DNA from: Paenibacillus donghaensis
GTDB lineage: Bacteria; Bacillota; Bacilli; Paenibacillales; Paenibacillaceae
NCBI RefSeq assembly: GCF_002192415.1
Contig: NZ_CP021780.1
Span: 248,001-312,000 of the forward strand
DNA length: 64,000 nucleotides
Reading direction: 5' to 3'
Shown one piece after another: positions 7,849-17,556 of this stretch. Numbering within the stretch: position 1 is the first letter of the stretch; the number at the start of each line of letters is the position of its first letter. The notes below the pieces were generated by a model, which had not been told where the DNA came from, ran no database searches, and saw only the letters and a program-made list of their open reading frames with translations. Position numbers and translations under genes: made by a program.

Positions 7849-8855
7849 TTACTAACCTCCTTAAAAAAGTCGGTAACTTTTAAATTTGCTAGCGGATGTT
7901 GGTTAATCACTTTTACAAGCATACTGTCGAACAAATTGAGATAAACTAAGGTTGAACTAAGCCATTTATGTCTTAGCAATTGCTGAATCGTGTATGGATC
8001 CACACCAGACTCCAGCAAATAAAGAGCAAAAGAATGACGAAGGGAGTGGACAGATAGCTGATAAACATTTTTGTCATCATCAGTGATTGTTGAAGACTGA
8101 TCTATGAGGTTTGAGAGCATTTTCTGGACAGTACTCTCATTAATGGGGGTTTTACCTTGATTGTTGGAGAATACATATAGCTCAGAGTAGTTGGGCAAAT
8201 CTTTTAAAGCGCCAAATCTGAATTTCACAAATTGAGTGAGTAGTTCAAGGGAGAAATCAGTAATTTTAGATGGGGTTTTAAATTCTTTTTCACCTTTTGA
8301 ACGAACGTAAATATCTTTTGTTTGTGGCTTTATATCCCCGATTTGAAGAGTACATAACTCACTGAGACGAATTCCTGTTCCAAGGAATGTCCATAGAATA
8401 ACAAAATTTCGGTAGGATTCACGACCTAATCTTGCAAGCATAATTAGCTCATCAATCTGTTCTTTAGTAAAGGCGCGGGGGAGATTTCTTTTGTCAACCT
8501 TAACCTTTAATACCCTCTTAATTTTCTCTATGTTATCTTCATAAAAATGATCAAGAATGGTTCGCAAAAAGTTTCTTAGAAATGCAGCCTTTTTACTTCG
8601 TGTATTTTTATTTTGCACAGTTAATAAGTAACTACTTAAAAATTGAGAGGTACAAACCGATTTGAAATCTGGATCTTGATTAAAATGTTGGCTGCAGAAC
8701 TTAATGAACAGATTCATTTCATAGCGGTAGGCTGTTTGTGATAATTTTGCAAGTTCAGTAAAGGAAGCGCTTGAATAATAAAATTCGACAGCATCTTGAA
8801 GTAAAATAGGTCGTCTTTGCTCCACAAACGAAATCGGGAATACACGGTTTTCCAA
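7845..8855 (-). CDS. tyrosine recombinase/integrase, first of the pair, with IS-derived N-terminus
   Basis: Protein of 336 aa with intact catalytic residues: Arg in LGTGIRLSEL, HSLRHS, the LLRHKW histidine and the Tyr in LVYLNLF. The likely native sequence begins around RPILLQDAVEFYY. The fourteen or so residues before that are encoded by the other frame of an IS5-type transposase remnant, which stops being transposase-like at about 8813. So the available start (ATG at 8855) lies inside the IS, and the gene either gained a new start or lost its own. Expression is uncertain because no ribosome site is evident. Confidence 0.82.
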   Translation of the reverse strand: MENRVFPISFVEQRRPILLQDAVEFYYSSASFTELAKLSQTAYRYEMNLFIKFCSQHFNQDPDFKSVCTSQFLSSYLLTVQNKNTRSKKAAFLRNFLRTILDHFYEDNIEKIKRVLKVKVDKRNLPRAFTKEQIDELIMLARLGRESYRNFVILWTFLGTGIRLSELCTLQIGDIKPQTKDIYVRSKGEKEFKTPSKITDFSLELLTQFVKFRFGALKDLPNYSELYVFSNNQGKTPINESTVQKMLSNLIDQSSTITDDDKNVYQLSVHSLRHSFALYLLESGVDPYTIQQLLRHKWLSSTLVYLNLFDSMLVKVINQHPLANLKVTDFFKEVSK

Positions 8856-9118
8856 GGACCAAAACGTTCAGGCAAATCACGCCAAGGAGCACCTGTTTTT
8901 ACTTTCCAAAGCATTCCATTCAGCATGACTCGATTCGACTTCGAGGGTCTGCCTTCTCCTGTGTTTTCGGGCGTCAATAGATGTTGTATTCGTTACCATT
9001 CTTCGTCCTTGATTTCGTGGCGTCTTAGCATCTTTTTACAATCCCCTCGTGAGTTCTTTCTTGTGAAATTATGCTACGGTTTCGCTTTTGAAGCAATATC
9101 TAGTTTTCAGACACGCCC
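8812..9118 (-). mobile_element. 5' remnant of an IS5-family (IS427-like) element
   Basis: Contains one terminal repeat, reading GGGCGTGTCTGAAAACT from 9118 inwards, and the first ~70 codons of a transposase (ATG at 9031). Recognisable pieces are MLRRHEIKDEEW, PENTGEGRPSKSNR, LNGMLWKVKTGAPWRDLPE and WKTVYSRFRLWSKD. There is an in-frame TAA after DEEW, where a CAA would be expected, and the frame is cut after SKD at about 8813 where the recombinase sequence begins. The other IS end is absent from the neighbourhood. Confidence 0.85.
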
Positions 9119-9125
9119 TAATAAT

Positions 9126-9284
9126 ATGGAAAAGAAAATAAAGGAATGGGATTCATGCAAGCCTATTGACGTGACAGGAGCAAAGTTCTCTTATGTATTC
9201 ACTCCGACCAGTCTTGGTTTGGTTATTTATGTACAGTGCGACATCTGTAATAGAGAACTGAATTTGACAGAAGATTGGGATTGA
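9126..9284 (+). CDS. hypothetical protein, 52 aa, probably N-terminally truncated
   Basis: The frame begins 8 bases outside the IS terminal repeat, without a ribosome site, and ends just before a good terminator. It reads MEKKIKEWDSCKPIDVTG and later YVQCDICNRELNLTEDWD. The CxxC pair hints at a small metal-binding or redox protein. The sequence looks coding, so this is probably the 3' part of a gene cut by the IS, or a short complete gene. Confidence 0.4.
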   Translation: MEKKIKEWDSCKPIDVTGAKFSYVFTPTSLGLVIYVQCDICNRELNLTEDWD

Positions 9285-9324
9285 AACTTCAACAATTATT
9301 AACCTTTGTAAATCTGTTAGTTTT

Positions 9325-9372
9325 AAAAGCACCTAGAAATTAGACTTGTTCTAATTTTTTAGGTGCTTTTTG
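9325..9372 (+). terminator. intrinsic terminator; group II intron lies directly behind it
   Basis: AAAGCACCTA pairs with TTAGGTGCTTT, with AAATTAGA / TCTAATTT extending the stem, followed by a T-run. It ends the 52-aa frame. The group II intron starts eight bases later. Confidence 0.8.
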
Positions 9373-9891
9373 TTGCTCGGCGCGCCCAGAGGCACGCATT
9401 ATCTAGTTGGAGAAAGTCCAACCAAATGAGGGCCCACGCCACCTTTGTAGCTAGGATGCTTGCGCATGGCGAAATCTGTGTGTAGAAGCGCACCGACAAA
9501 AGTGCTGGTCAGAGAGCGGGCGAGCTACAGCCCAGGCCGTAACATCAAGTGAATCCTGCCGCGTCGTCAAAAAGGCCCTGCGAAGGGGAACAGAGGATGC
9601 CGAGTCCCGCTTGCATGGACGAAGGCAGAACTTGGAACAACAGTGAAGAATCCTACAGCGTAGCAGGATCGACATAGGTTGAAAGATAATGCAGTGAACT
9701 GGGAAGACCCTCCCCCACACGGATTTTTTTAGAACCCGTAAAGAGACACTCTATAAGTCTAGAAGATGAAATGAACCGTCTGTGGGAAGGGAGTCCGAGG
9801 GGCTCACAGTACCGAAAAACCTAAGGACAACATAACCTTAGGGAGGGAAGGAGCCCTGCATTGTTTATGCTTTTGGAGGAGGTACGAGTGA

Positions 9892-10864
9892 GTGAATGCC
9901 AATCGGCTAACGACTCCCAAGGGAAAAGTTCAAGAACTCCAAGAAAAGCTAGGTCATGCGGACAAGGAGAGCAACAAGCGTAAATCCCATGCCCTGTGCG
10001 ATAAAGTCTATCGGTGGAATGTGCTACGCGAAGCCTGGAAACGGGTGAAAGCGAACAAGGGAGCAGCCAGAGTAGATGCCGTGACGCTCGCAGATATTGG
10101 GAACAAGGAGAAACAAGTTTCCTCAAGGAATGTGAGCGAGAACTGAAAGAAGGCAATTACCATCCGCAGGTCGTCCGGCAGCAATATATCCCGAAGAATG
10201 ATGGGAAGCCAAGACCGCTGGGCATACCCACCGTGCGCGACAGAATCATACAAATGGCAACGAAACTCGTGATTGAACCCATCTTCGAAGAAGTATCTTT
10301 CGGATTTCGCCCGAAGCGAAGTGCGAAAGGAGCGCCGAAACGAATTCGGAAAGCCTGCAACCACAAAGGGAATTGGGTAGTCGACGTCGATATCTAAGGT
10401 TTCTTCAACAACATTAATCAAGAGAAGCTAATGAAACTGTTGCAGATGCGTATCAATGAAAGGCGGATACTGAAGTTAAGAAATGGCTACAAGCGGAGGG
10501 CATGGAAGAAGGAAAGGTGAGGCGCTCCGGTTTAGGCACACCGTAAGGTGGTGTCATCTCACCACTTCTGGCGAATATCTATCTTAATTATTTTGAACGA
10601 CTATGGGAAGAACATGGAAGTGGGATTGGGGAGTTGACGATGTACTCAGACGATTTTGTAGTAGTCTGTAAAACGAAAAAGGATGCCGAACATGCGTATG
10701 AACTTATACGTAGAATCATGAAACGTCTGAAACTAATCCTACACCCGAACTATACGAACTACAGCCAAAAGAGGTTAACCAAGTTGGACTGGTATATTCT
10801 GCAGAGATTAATCCGGTGGTACTCGAAGAAGACAAAGTGGGAGTTTGATGAATTCATTATCTGA
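9892..10864 (+). pseudogene. group II intron reverse transcriptase/maturase, multiply broken
   Basis: Begins GTG-AAT-GCC behind GGAGGAGG. RT-like segments appear in order: [13 protein letters not shown]; after a frameshift near 10100, [32 protein letters not shown] and [10 protein letters not shown]; after a TAA at 10395, GFFNNIN; after another TAA at about 10540, GGVISPLLANIYLNYF; then the catalytic MYSDDF. Both stops are CAA-to-TAA-like changes. After LILHP a few hundred bases of maturase are missing and the frame joins NYTNYSQKRLTKLD, a maturase domain X tail that is also found at 39040-39133. No functional product is expected. Confidence 0.88.
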
Positions 10865-10939
10865 GGTCAAGTAGATTGCCAACATGTATGGATTAAAACG
10901 CTATTGTGATCTGCATGCCAATAAATTACGAATATCGGA

Positions 10940-10972
10940 AAGCCGTATGAGGGAAAACCTCACGTACGGTTT
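10940..10972 (+). ncRNA. group II intron domain V
   Basis: The most conserved catalytic hairpin of the intron: an AAGCCGTATGAGG / CCTCACGTACGGTT stem with a GNRA-like tip. Its good preservation contrasts with the decayed protein frame. Confidence 0.85.
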
Positions 10973-11207
10973 GATGAGGAGGGGCTGGTATAAAACCAGC
11001 CTTTTACTCTAGATTAATGGACTTCTTTAAGCTGGTTAAGGCACAATATACGAACTTGTATGTAGTAAAGCAAGCGTGAAAAATTTAGGTGGACTATTTA
11101 CTATAGTAACGATGAAAAATTAGAAGTTCACAGAAATATACAATGAGGTTAGGCAGGAACTGATTATAATAAATCGAAATATACAAGTTAGGAAGGATGT
11201 GGTTTTA

Positions 11208-14114
11208 TTGAGTCTAAATTGGTTTTCTGATTTATTTGAAATATGCAATAACGATCCGTTTCGTAAAAAAATTCTCTTCGTGGATCATTATGATCAAGGT
11301 GACCAATGGTTGAACCAACTTACAAAGGAATACGGACCACTTCTTGGTGTGGAAACTGAAACGTTAAGATCACTTATAGTAAAGTGTACAAAACTGGGAC
11401 TTGTTCAACGAGGACTTCGTCTTTTGAATAGTAAGCAGACGTTCTGGGTTGTCCAGAATCTTATGATTGAAATGGCAGAGCGTTTAAATATGTACATACA
11501 AGCTGACATGGTTACCCCTGGTATCGTTCGAAGCTTTCATCACGCAATTGAAGAGTTACGTGGGGCAGGAGTTTGCGCTTCTAAGCTTTCAATCACTGTT
11601 TTTGAATATGAGCAAAAAGGCCTCTACATCACTGAACTTCTTTCTTTATATGAACAGTGGCTAGAACAAAATCATTTTTCTGATTTTGCGGGTTTATTAG
11701 ATTATTTACCGGAAACGGCTGAGACGAATAATCATCTATTCATCTGTAAGGACATGGAGCACCTTTCTTCTGTCGAGCAAGAAATGCTGAAGCGTATTGC
11801 TGGAGATAGACTGATTATTCTTCCACAAACTGGATCTTTTTTGTCATCTCTGCAGAATAAGGCACCTATTACAGTACAGTTGTTCCAGGCTACAGGAACT
11901 TTAGCGGAGATTCGTGAAGCATTCCGACGTATCTGTAATAAAGAAGACTCTTTTGATCAAGCGGAAGTCATTGTTTCTAATTATGAAAATTATAGTTTAG
12001 CGATATTCACACTCAGCCAAGCATTGGAAATTCCCTGTACCTTTTCTCAAGGGTTACCCGTAATTTATTCTAAGGTCGGACAGGCAGCGCTTGTTTATCT
12101 CGAATGGTTGGGATGCAATTATGATGTGGAATGTATACTTAATGCATTAAGGCATGATATCTTATCATTTCATCATTTTGGGGACAATGTGGATCAGACT
12201 GATCTCATAAGTACTTTAGAGCAAAGTGGAATTGGATGGGGAAGACAACGATATTCTATGTTAGAAGTATCAAGTAATACTGTGTTAAGAGGAGTGAATG
12301 GTGAATCAATAGGGATATTAAGCCGGATATTTAAGGGAGTGTTTCAAAAACTGCCTGATTCACGCCAAGAGAAGTGGACTCCTTTGGTGATTTTGCACTC
12401 GTTAATGGATTTCCTTCAAAAGTACGCAGTTCCGTCCAGTGAAGCCGATTCGCTTGTTAAAACTGAGTTGACTGCTCAAATAAAAATGCTGGAGCTTGTT
12501 TCCCCACGTACATTGTCTAGTGAAAGTGCACTGCGGTATGCGATAGACATGGTAGAGGGGGTTCGTATCTTAGTTGGCGGACCTACTAGTGGGAAACTGC
12601 ATATTTCTTCGCTTCATGATGGCGGCATATCAGGAAGAAAGCAGACATACATGCTGGGCATGAGCAATGAAAACTGGACGTTGCAGGTCCGGCAAGATCC
12701 CGTATTACTGGATATGGAACGCAGGAATATAGAAGGGCTGCTCTTATCTGCTGAGCGGACAGAATGTATTATTCGTGAACGTGAGACCCGATTAGAGATG
12801 TTGTCAGGAGCAGTGACGTTAAGTTATTCCAATTACGATCCGGCAGAAGAGAAAGAAATCATTCCAGCCTTTATGTTGTTGCAGGTTGCAAGAATAATTA
12901 CGAATGATTCTCAAATGGATCTGACAGGATTAGTACGGGTACTTGGGAAACCGTTTGGTTATATGTCGAGTGGCACAAATGAAGAGCATTTACTAGATGG
13001 GGGGGATCGTTGGCTTGGAAGGTTCCATGCAGAGGGGAGATTGCAGGATGGGCTCTATTCATTAAGCCAGTCCTTTCCATTTACAGCTAAATTGAAACAA
13101 GCAGAAATGCAAATCAGAGAGGAACTGCTGTCAGAGTATGAAGGGATTATTTCGACAGATACCTTTACAGTTAGTTATTTAAACAATCCTGAGGTATATC
13201 TGAGTGTGACGCAACTCGAAAAATACGCAGAATGCCCAAAAAGGTTCTTCTATTCTCATATATTAAAGGTAAAGGACAGGGGAATTGCTGAATATAATCG
13301 TGCCCAGTGGCTGGATGCAGCCAGCAGAGGCAGTTTGCTGCACCGAATCTTTTACCTCTATCTTAAAGAAATGTCAATAGAGTTTACATATGAGGATAGA
13401 CCTAAGCATAATGAACAGAGACTTCAGGAAATTACAGAGCAGGTCATTCGTGAGTATGAAGTGAAAGTACCACCACCGACTCCACCTATCTTTCATAAAG
13501 AATGTGACTCGTTGCAACGTGATGTTTCTATTTTTTATCAAATGGAGCAGAAATCCCAGGGGCGGCCACGCTTTTTTGAACTCGAATTGGCCATTGACGG
13601 ACAACCTATGAGTGTCAGGTTGGATAATGGGATTGTGATCAGAATGAAGGGATTTGTGGACAGGGTCGATGAGATCGGGCCACATTTGTACAAAATTTAC
13701 GATTACAAGACAGGAAGTCCGACAAAGTATGATGAGAATGAATATTTCTCACAGGGGAGGCAGTTGCAGCATGCTCTATATGCTGTAGCGGTTGAACAGT
13801 GGCTCCGGGAGACGGGGCAAGATGTGGAGGCGCGTGTTATAGAATCAGCATATTATTTTCCAACGGAAAGAGGTAAGGGAGATGAAGTATCCCGGATTCA
13901 AAATAAGACGTCCGAGCTAGCGGAATTGGTGGGATATCTATTAACTTCCATGGAATCGGGGACTTTTGTTACAACTACAGACTCAAAGCGATGTTCCTAT
14001 TGTGATTATGGAGCAGTTTGCAATAATGATTCGGAATGTACAAAGGCAAAATGGAATCTGGCCCCTAATTCTCTACGACTAGAACATATCAAGGAGGTCG
14101 AGCGTTTTGGTTGA
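11208..14114 (+). CDS. AddB-like PD-(D/E)xK nuclease subunit with Fe-S cysteines
   Basis: Large protein (about 968 aa) resembling the AddB half of AddAB-type helicase-nucleases. The C-terminal third holds the nuclease: a first cysteine in YAECPKRFF (about residue 675), GSLLHRIFYLYLKE, then GFVDRVD and IYDYKTG, giving the catalytic D and D-x-K, and finally CSYCDYGAVC, the CxxC-x5-C that with the first cysteine would hold a 4Fe-4S cluster. No Walker A motif is visible near the N-terminus, so the helicase half is probably structural. It is shorter than housekeeping AddB (around 1,150 aa). Start: TTG at 11208, eleven bases after GGAAGG; a GTG at 11199 is too close to it. The stop overlaps the next gene by 8 bases, so the two are coupled. 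Confidence 0.8.
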   Translation: MSLNWFSDLFEICNNDPFRKKILFVDHYDQGDQWLNQLTKEYGPLLGVETETLRSLIVKCTKLGLVQRGLRLLNSKQTFWVVQNLMIEMAERLNMYIQADMVTPGIVRSFHHAIEELRGAGVCASKLSITVFEYEQKGLYITELLSLYEQWLEQNHFSDFAGLLDYLPETAETNNHLFICKDMEHLSSVEQEMLKRIAGDRLIILPQTGSFLSSLQNKAPITVQLFQATGTLAEIREAFRRICNKEDSFDQAEVIVSNYENYSLAIFTLSQALEIPCTFSQGLPVIYSKVGQAALVYLEWLGCNYDVECILNALRHDILSFHHFGDNVDQTDLISTLEQSGIGWGRQRYSMLEVSSNTVLRGVNGESIGILSRIFKGVFQKLPDSRQEKWTPLVILHSLMDFLQKYAVPSSEADSLVKTELTAQIKMLELVSPRTLSSESALRYAIDMVEGVRILVGGPTSGKLHISSLHDGGISGRKQTYMLGMSNENWTLQVRQDPVLLDMERRNIEGLLLSAERTECIIRERETRLEMLSGAVTLSYSNYDPAEEKEIIPAFMLLQVARIITNDSQMDLTGLVRVLGKPFGYMSSGTNEEHLLDGGDRWLGRFHAEGRLQDGLYSLSQSFPFTAKLKQAEMQIREELLSEYEGIISTDTFTVSYLNNPEVYLSVTQLEKYAECPKRFFYSHILKVKDRGIAEYNRAQWLDAASRGSLLHRIFYLYLKEMSIEFTYEDRPKHNEQRLQEITEQVIREYEVKVPPPTPPIFHKECDSLQRDVSIFYQMEQKSQGRPRFFELELAIDGQPMSVRLDNGIVIRMKGFVDRVDEIGPHLYKIYDYKTGSPTKYDENEYFSQGRQLQHALYAVAVEQWLRETGQDVEARVIESAYYFPTERGKGDEVSRIQNKTSELAELVGYLLTSMESGTFVTTTDSKRCSYCDYGAVCNNDSECTKAKWNLAPNSLRLEHIKEVERFG

Positions 14115-17100
14115 TGATCAGACCGCCAGAGAGCGAATTGCATTGAGATTAGATCGAACAATGCTAGTAGAAGCAGGAGCTGGTTCTGGGAAGACGACAT
14201 CACTGGTTAGCCGGATGATTGCTCTAATCGAATCTGGGAACTCAGTTGCCGGGCAGATTGCTGCTATTACGTTCACTCGGAAAGCAGCAGATGAACTGAA
14301 AAACAGATTCAGACTGGAACTTGAGCGAAAGATACATAATGCTATAGAACCGCAGAAATTTCTGCTGCAGAGGGCATTAGAGGAGATCGATCAGTGCTAT
14401 ATTGGCACAATTCATTCTTTTTGCGGCAAATTACTTAGAGAGAGACCTATTGAAGCAAGACTTGATCCGATGTTTCGTGAGATTGAAGAAGACGAAGCCA
14501 GCTTATTACAAGACCAATGCTGGGATGAGTTTCTAATGAATTTAATCGAGAACGATCAGGAGTATCGGATAGAGGAGCTTGCGGCACTGCAAGTGAACGT
14601 AGAGGATCTACGTGAGGTATATAAACGTGTATGTGGATATACTGATGTACACATTGAGACGGTTGAAACTCCAAGACCTGATTTCGATCGTATTCGGCTT
14701 ACTTTGCCTCAGATGATTGAAGAAGCGTGGGTTTATATTCCAAAGAAGAAACCAGTACAAGACTGGGATTCGCTACAAATCATGGTTCGTAACGGTAAAA
14801 GAGCACTTATGTTACATGGGCTTGATGATGATATGCGTGTCCTGCAGCTTGCATTGATGTTTGAGCGAAAAATCAATATAACCTTGAACCGATGGACAGA
14901 TAGCGTGATGGCAAAGGAATATAAAGTGATTTTTCCTGAGTGGCAAAACCGCATCTTATCCCCATTTCTTTGCGCTTGGCGAGAGCATTTATATCCCCAA
15001 TTGATTCATTTTGTCAAACCAGCTGTTGCTTATGGTGTAAGTAAGCGAAACGAATTAGGCGTGTTGGACTTTCAGGATCTGTTGATGCGAGCGACAGCTT
15101 TACTCCGTGAACATGAGCATGTACGGCGTTTTTTTGCTGATCGTTATACGCATCTGTTTATAGATGAATTTCAGGACACCGATCCCATTCAAGCAGAGCT
15201 TATGTTTCTGCTGATAGGTGATGACCCAAGTGAAGGGAATTGGAGACGGATTACACCTAAACCTGGTTCATTATTTGTTGTTGGGGACCCCAAACAGAGT
15301 ATCTATCGGTTCCGGCGGGCGGATATTTCAACCTATAATTGGGTTAAAGACAAGCTCAGTTCATGCGGTGAAGTTTTGCAGCTAAGTGCCAATTTTCGCT
15401 CTGTTCAGCAACTTGGTCAATTTACAAATGACGAGTTTAAAACTCGTTTTCCGGGTATTGAAACGGAACATCAGGCTGCTTTTGTATATATGGATACTCA
15501 ATCCTCTAATTCCGAAGAAGATGTGCAGTTGGGAGTTTACACGATGACTCATGAGAATATTACTGGAGGGCAGCCGGCGATTGCTGAGGTAGATGCAGAC
15601 CGTGTCGCGCGTTATATTGCATGGGCTTGCAGCGGCCAACTAAAGATTCAGGAGAAGCAAATGGGAGGAGAAGGCGGCGTAGTTGTAAGGAACGCTTTAC
15701 CGAGCGACTTCATGGTACTCATGAAACGAAAAGAGTTCATTCACCTCTACGCCGAAAAGCTAGAAAAGTATGGAGTTCCCTCGATTACGGCTGGAAGTTC
15801 GGCAAGGTATGAAGAAGTCAATGCGCTTGCTATGCTGGCAAATTGTCTTAACGACCCTAGAGATCAACTATCACTTCTAGCTGTGCTGAAAGGAATGTTA
15901 TTCAGTTGCAGTGATAATGCTCTCTTCCATTATAAAATGCAAGGGTTTCCGATTACGTATGCTACTTTACCAAATCATTCTGAGGTTGGGAGAATAGCAA
16001 CCCCAGTATATGAAGCACTGGTACGAATTTTAAAGTATGCGGATGTGATTCGGAGATTGCCGGCATTGGCGGCATTATTGCATATTATAGATGATCTGGG
16101 GGTACTTCCCTTCGCAGCAGTTCGTCAGACCGGCCGGGCACGTGCTGGAACATTGATTAAGCTGCTGCATTTGCTACAGAAGGACAGCCAAGTTACCGCA
16201 AGTTGGTCGGAACTGAGCAGATATATGATGCGGGTGATAAAAGAAGCGAAGCTAGAATGCGGTGATCTATTCGCAGGCGAGCAGGATGCTGTACGTATTA
16301 TGAACCTTCACAAGGCGAAAGGGCTTGAAGCCCCAGTAGTTATGCTCGCTTGTCCTTGTGGAGAATCTGACCATAACATTGAAGAGCACGTGGACCGGGT
16401 GGAGGATTCCGCACGCGGATACTTCAGTATTAGGCGGAAAAGAGGGTATCAAGAGGATATGATTGCTCATCCTTTGGGGTGGGAAGAACTTGCTGAACGA
16501 GAGCGTCTGTATGTAAATGCTGAGAAGGAACGACTGCTGTACGTTGCTGCCACCAGAGCAAAGCAGATTATGATTATTAGCCGGTATCCGAAGAAGTCGG
16601 CTAATGATCCTTGGGGTAGTTTTACCAATGGAATTAAGGAGAATAGGGAGTTGTACGATCCGGAGGTTATGCCTGAGGTGCCTTTACGTTATGAAAAACT
16701 ACATGATGAAAAGGCAGATGAAAATATTAGCCGTCAGTGGCGAAGCCGGCTGGCACAGCCAACGTATGAAACGACTTCGGTAACGAAACTAACAAAGTCC
16801 GGAGCCGTTCAGCCGCCTAGGCCACTTGCAGGCCGGGGTATGGCTTTTGGCAGTGTAGTCCATCGCTGTATAGAACTGCTGGGGAACGATGTGGAATCCG
16901 AACAGATGAATAAGCATATCCAGATAATAGCCGAAGAAGAGGAATTGAATGAAATGCTAATCCCTGACGTGCATGCGATGCTAGAGGAAGTGGTAAAACA
17001 TCCACTATGGCAACGTGCACTGGTGGCAAAACAGCGGATTCATGAACTGCCGTTGCGCACGGTGAGGACGTCTGAAGTTCAGGAAAGTAAATCATCGCCA

Positions 17101-17346
17101 GCAGATACCAGAGCTAAGACTTTCTATTTGAAAGGCGTTATTGACTTTCTCTTTGAAGAGGAGGACGGTTGGGTGGTTGTTGATTTTAAGACGGATATTT
17201 ATGAAGAGGGGCAGCAGTTGGCATTTTTAGAGTTTTATCGGCCGCAGGTAGTTGCTTATCGGGAAGAATTGGAGAGAGCGTTTGGATTGAGAGTGAAAGA
17301 AGCGGGACTTTATTTTTTGTATGGGAATGAGTATTGCCTTTTATAA
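14107..17346 (+). CDS. AddA-like UvrD-family helicase-nuclease
   Basis: Protein of 1,079 aa with the full set of superfamily 1 helicase motifs: GAGSGKT (residues 24-30), AAITFTRKAADEL, the LFIDEFQDTDPIQ Walker B box, VVGDPKQSIYRFRRAD, LSANFRS, VRIMNLHKAKGLEAPVV and LLYVAATRAK. The C-terminus has a RecB-like nuclease motif, GVIDFLFEE then VVVDFKTD. This is the AddA architecture (end-processing helicase-nuclease that feeds recombination) at a somewhat shorter length. Start TTG at 14107 with AAGGAGGT about eight bases before it. With the preceding gene it forms a two-gene unit ending in a hairpin. Because housekeeping addAB would be expected elsewhere, and its neighbours are accessory, I infer a defence role. 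Confidence 0.85.
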   Translation: MVDDQTARERIALRLDRTMLVEAGAGSGKTTSLVSRMIALIESGNSVAGQIAAITFTRKAADELKNRFRLELERKIHNAIEPQKFLLQRALEEIDQCYIGTIHSFCGKLLRERPIEARLDPMFREIEEDEASLLQDQCWDEFLMNLIENDQEYRIEELAALQVNVEDLREVYKRVCGYTDVHIETVETPRPDFDRIRLTLPQMIEEAWVYIPKKKPVQDWDSLQIMVRNGKRALMLHGLDDDMRVLQLALMFERKINITLNRWTDSVMAKEYKVIFPEWQNRILSPFLCAWREHLYPQLIHFVKPAVAYGVSKRNELGVLDFQDLLMRATALLREHEHVRRFFADRYTHLFIDEFQDTDPIQAELMFLLIGDDPSEGNWRRITPKPGSLFVVGDPKQSIYRFRRADISTYNWVKDKLSSCGEVLQLSANFRSVQQLGQFTNDEFKTRFPGIETEHQAAFVYMDTQSSNSEEDVQLGVYTMTHENITGGQPAIAEVDADRVARYIAWACSGQLKIQEKQMGGEGGVVVRNALPSDFMVLMKRKEFIHLYAEKLEKYGVPSITAGSSARYEEVNALAMLANCLNDPRDQLSLLAVLKGMLFSCSDNALFHYKMQGFPITYATLPNHSEVGRIATPVYEALVRILKYADVIRRLPALAALLHIIDDLGVLPFAAVRQTGRARAGTLIKLLHLLQKDSQVTASWSELSRYMMRVIKEAKLECGDLFAGEQDAVRIMNLHKAKGLEAPVVMLACPCGESDHNIEEHVDRVEDSARGYFSIRRKRGYQEDMIAHPLGWEELAERERLYVNAEKERLLYVAATRAKQIMIISRYPKKSANDPWGSFTNGIKENRELYDPEVMPEVPLRYEKLHDEKADENISRQWRSRLAQPTYETTSVTKLTKSGAVQPPRPLAGRGMAFGSVVHRCIELLGNDVESEQMNKHIQIIAEEEELNEMLIPDVHAMLEEVVKHPLWQRALVAKQRIHELPLRTVRTSEVQESKSSPADTRAKTFYLKGVIDFLFEEEDGWVVVDFKTDIYEEGQQLAFLEFYRPQVVAYREELERAFGLRVKEAGLYFLYGNEYCLL

Positions 17347-17357
17347 TATAGGGCTGT

Positions 17358-17396
17358 CAGGTCGCTCGATATATTGAAGATTTTCTGAGTGACCTG
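17358..17396 (+). terminator. hairpin after the AddAB-like pair
   Basis: CAGGTCGCTC (17358-17367) pairs with GAGTGACCTG (17387-17396), with one G-T pair, and is followed by a weak T-rich stretch. It suggests that the AddAB-like transcript ends before the PIWI-RE genes. Confidence 0.5.
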
Positions 17397-17497
17397 CTAT
17401 AGTCTTATTTCAATAGCTAAATGCTTTACCAGTAATAGTAGAACTGAATAAGAAAGAGAAATAATTCCGTAAGGGAACGTATATTCGCTGACAGCCG

Positions 17498-17526
17498 TTG
17501 GTCACTTCTATTGTTTATCCTATACG
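17498..17526 (+). promoter_or_regulatory. candidate sigma-A promoter for the PIWI-RE operon
   Basis: TTGGTC and TATACG are separated by 17 bases and lie about 30 bases before the first gene of the trio. Confidence 0.4.
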
Positions 17527-17556
17527 TAAACTACTTCCCTAATAGGATGGTGCTCT

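Larger units (their letters stand above)
9380..11011 (+). mobile_element. degenerate group II intron
   Basis: The 5' end reads GCGCGCCCAGA, one change from the consensus GTGCGCCCAGA. A long structured 5' RNA region precedes a reverse-transcriptase frame. The 3' end has domain V (10940-10972: AAGCCGTATGAGGG, AAAA loop, CCTCACGTACGGTTT) and a domain VI hairpin around GGCTGGTATAAAACCAGCC, finishing near CTCTA at 11011. The internal protein is dead (see the pseudogene at 9892), so retrohoming is unlikely, although the ribozyme core looks preserved. It is inserted immediately downstream of an intrinsic terminator. Confidence 0.88.

Noticed and set aside
6907..8855. Pair of recombinases considered as XerC/XerD
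   Set aside because: Overlapping genes next to IS debris and accessory genes; housekeeping Xer genes are not arranged like this.
8817..9284. Plus-strand frame of 155 codons
   Set aside because: Its first two thirds are antisense to the transposase remnant; only the part from 9126 looks coding.
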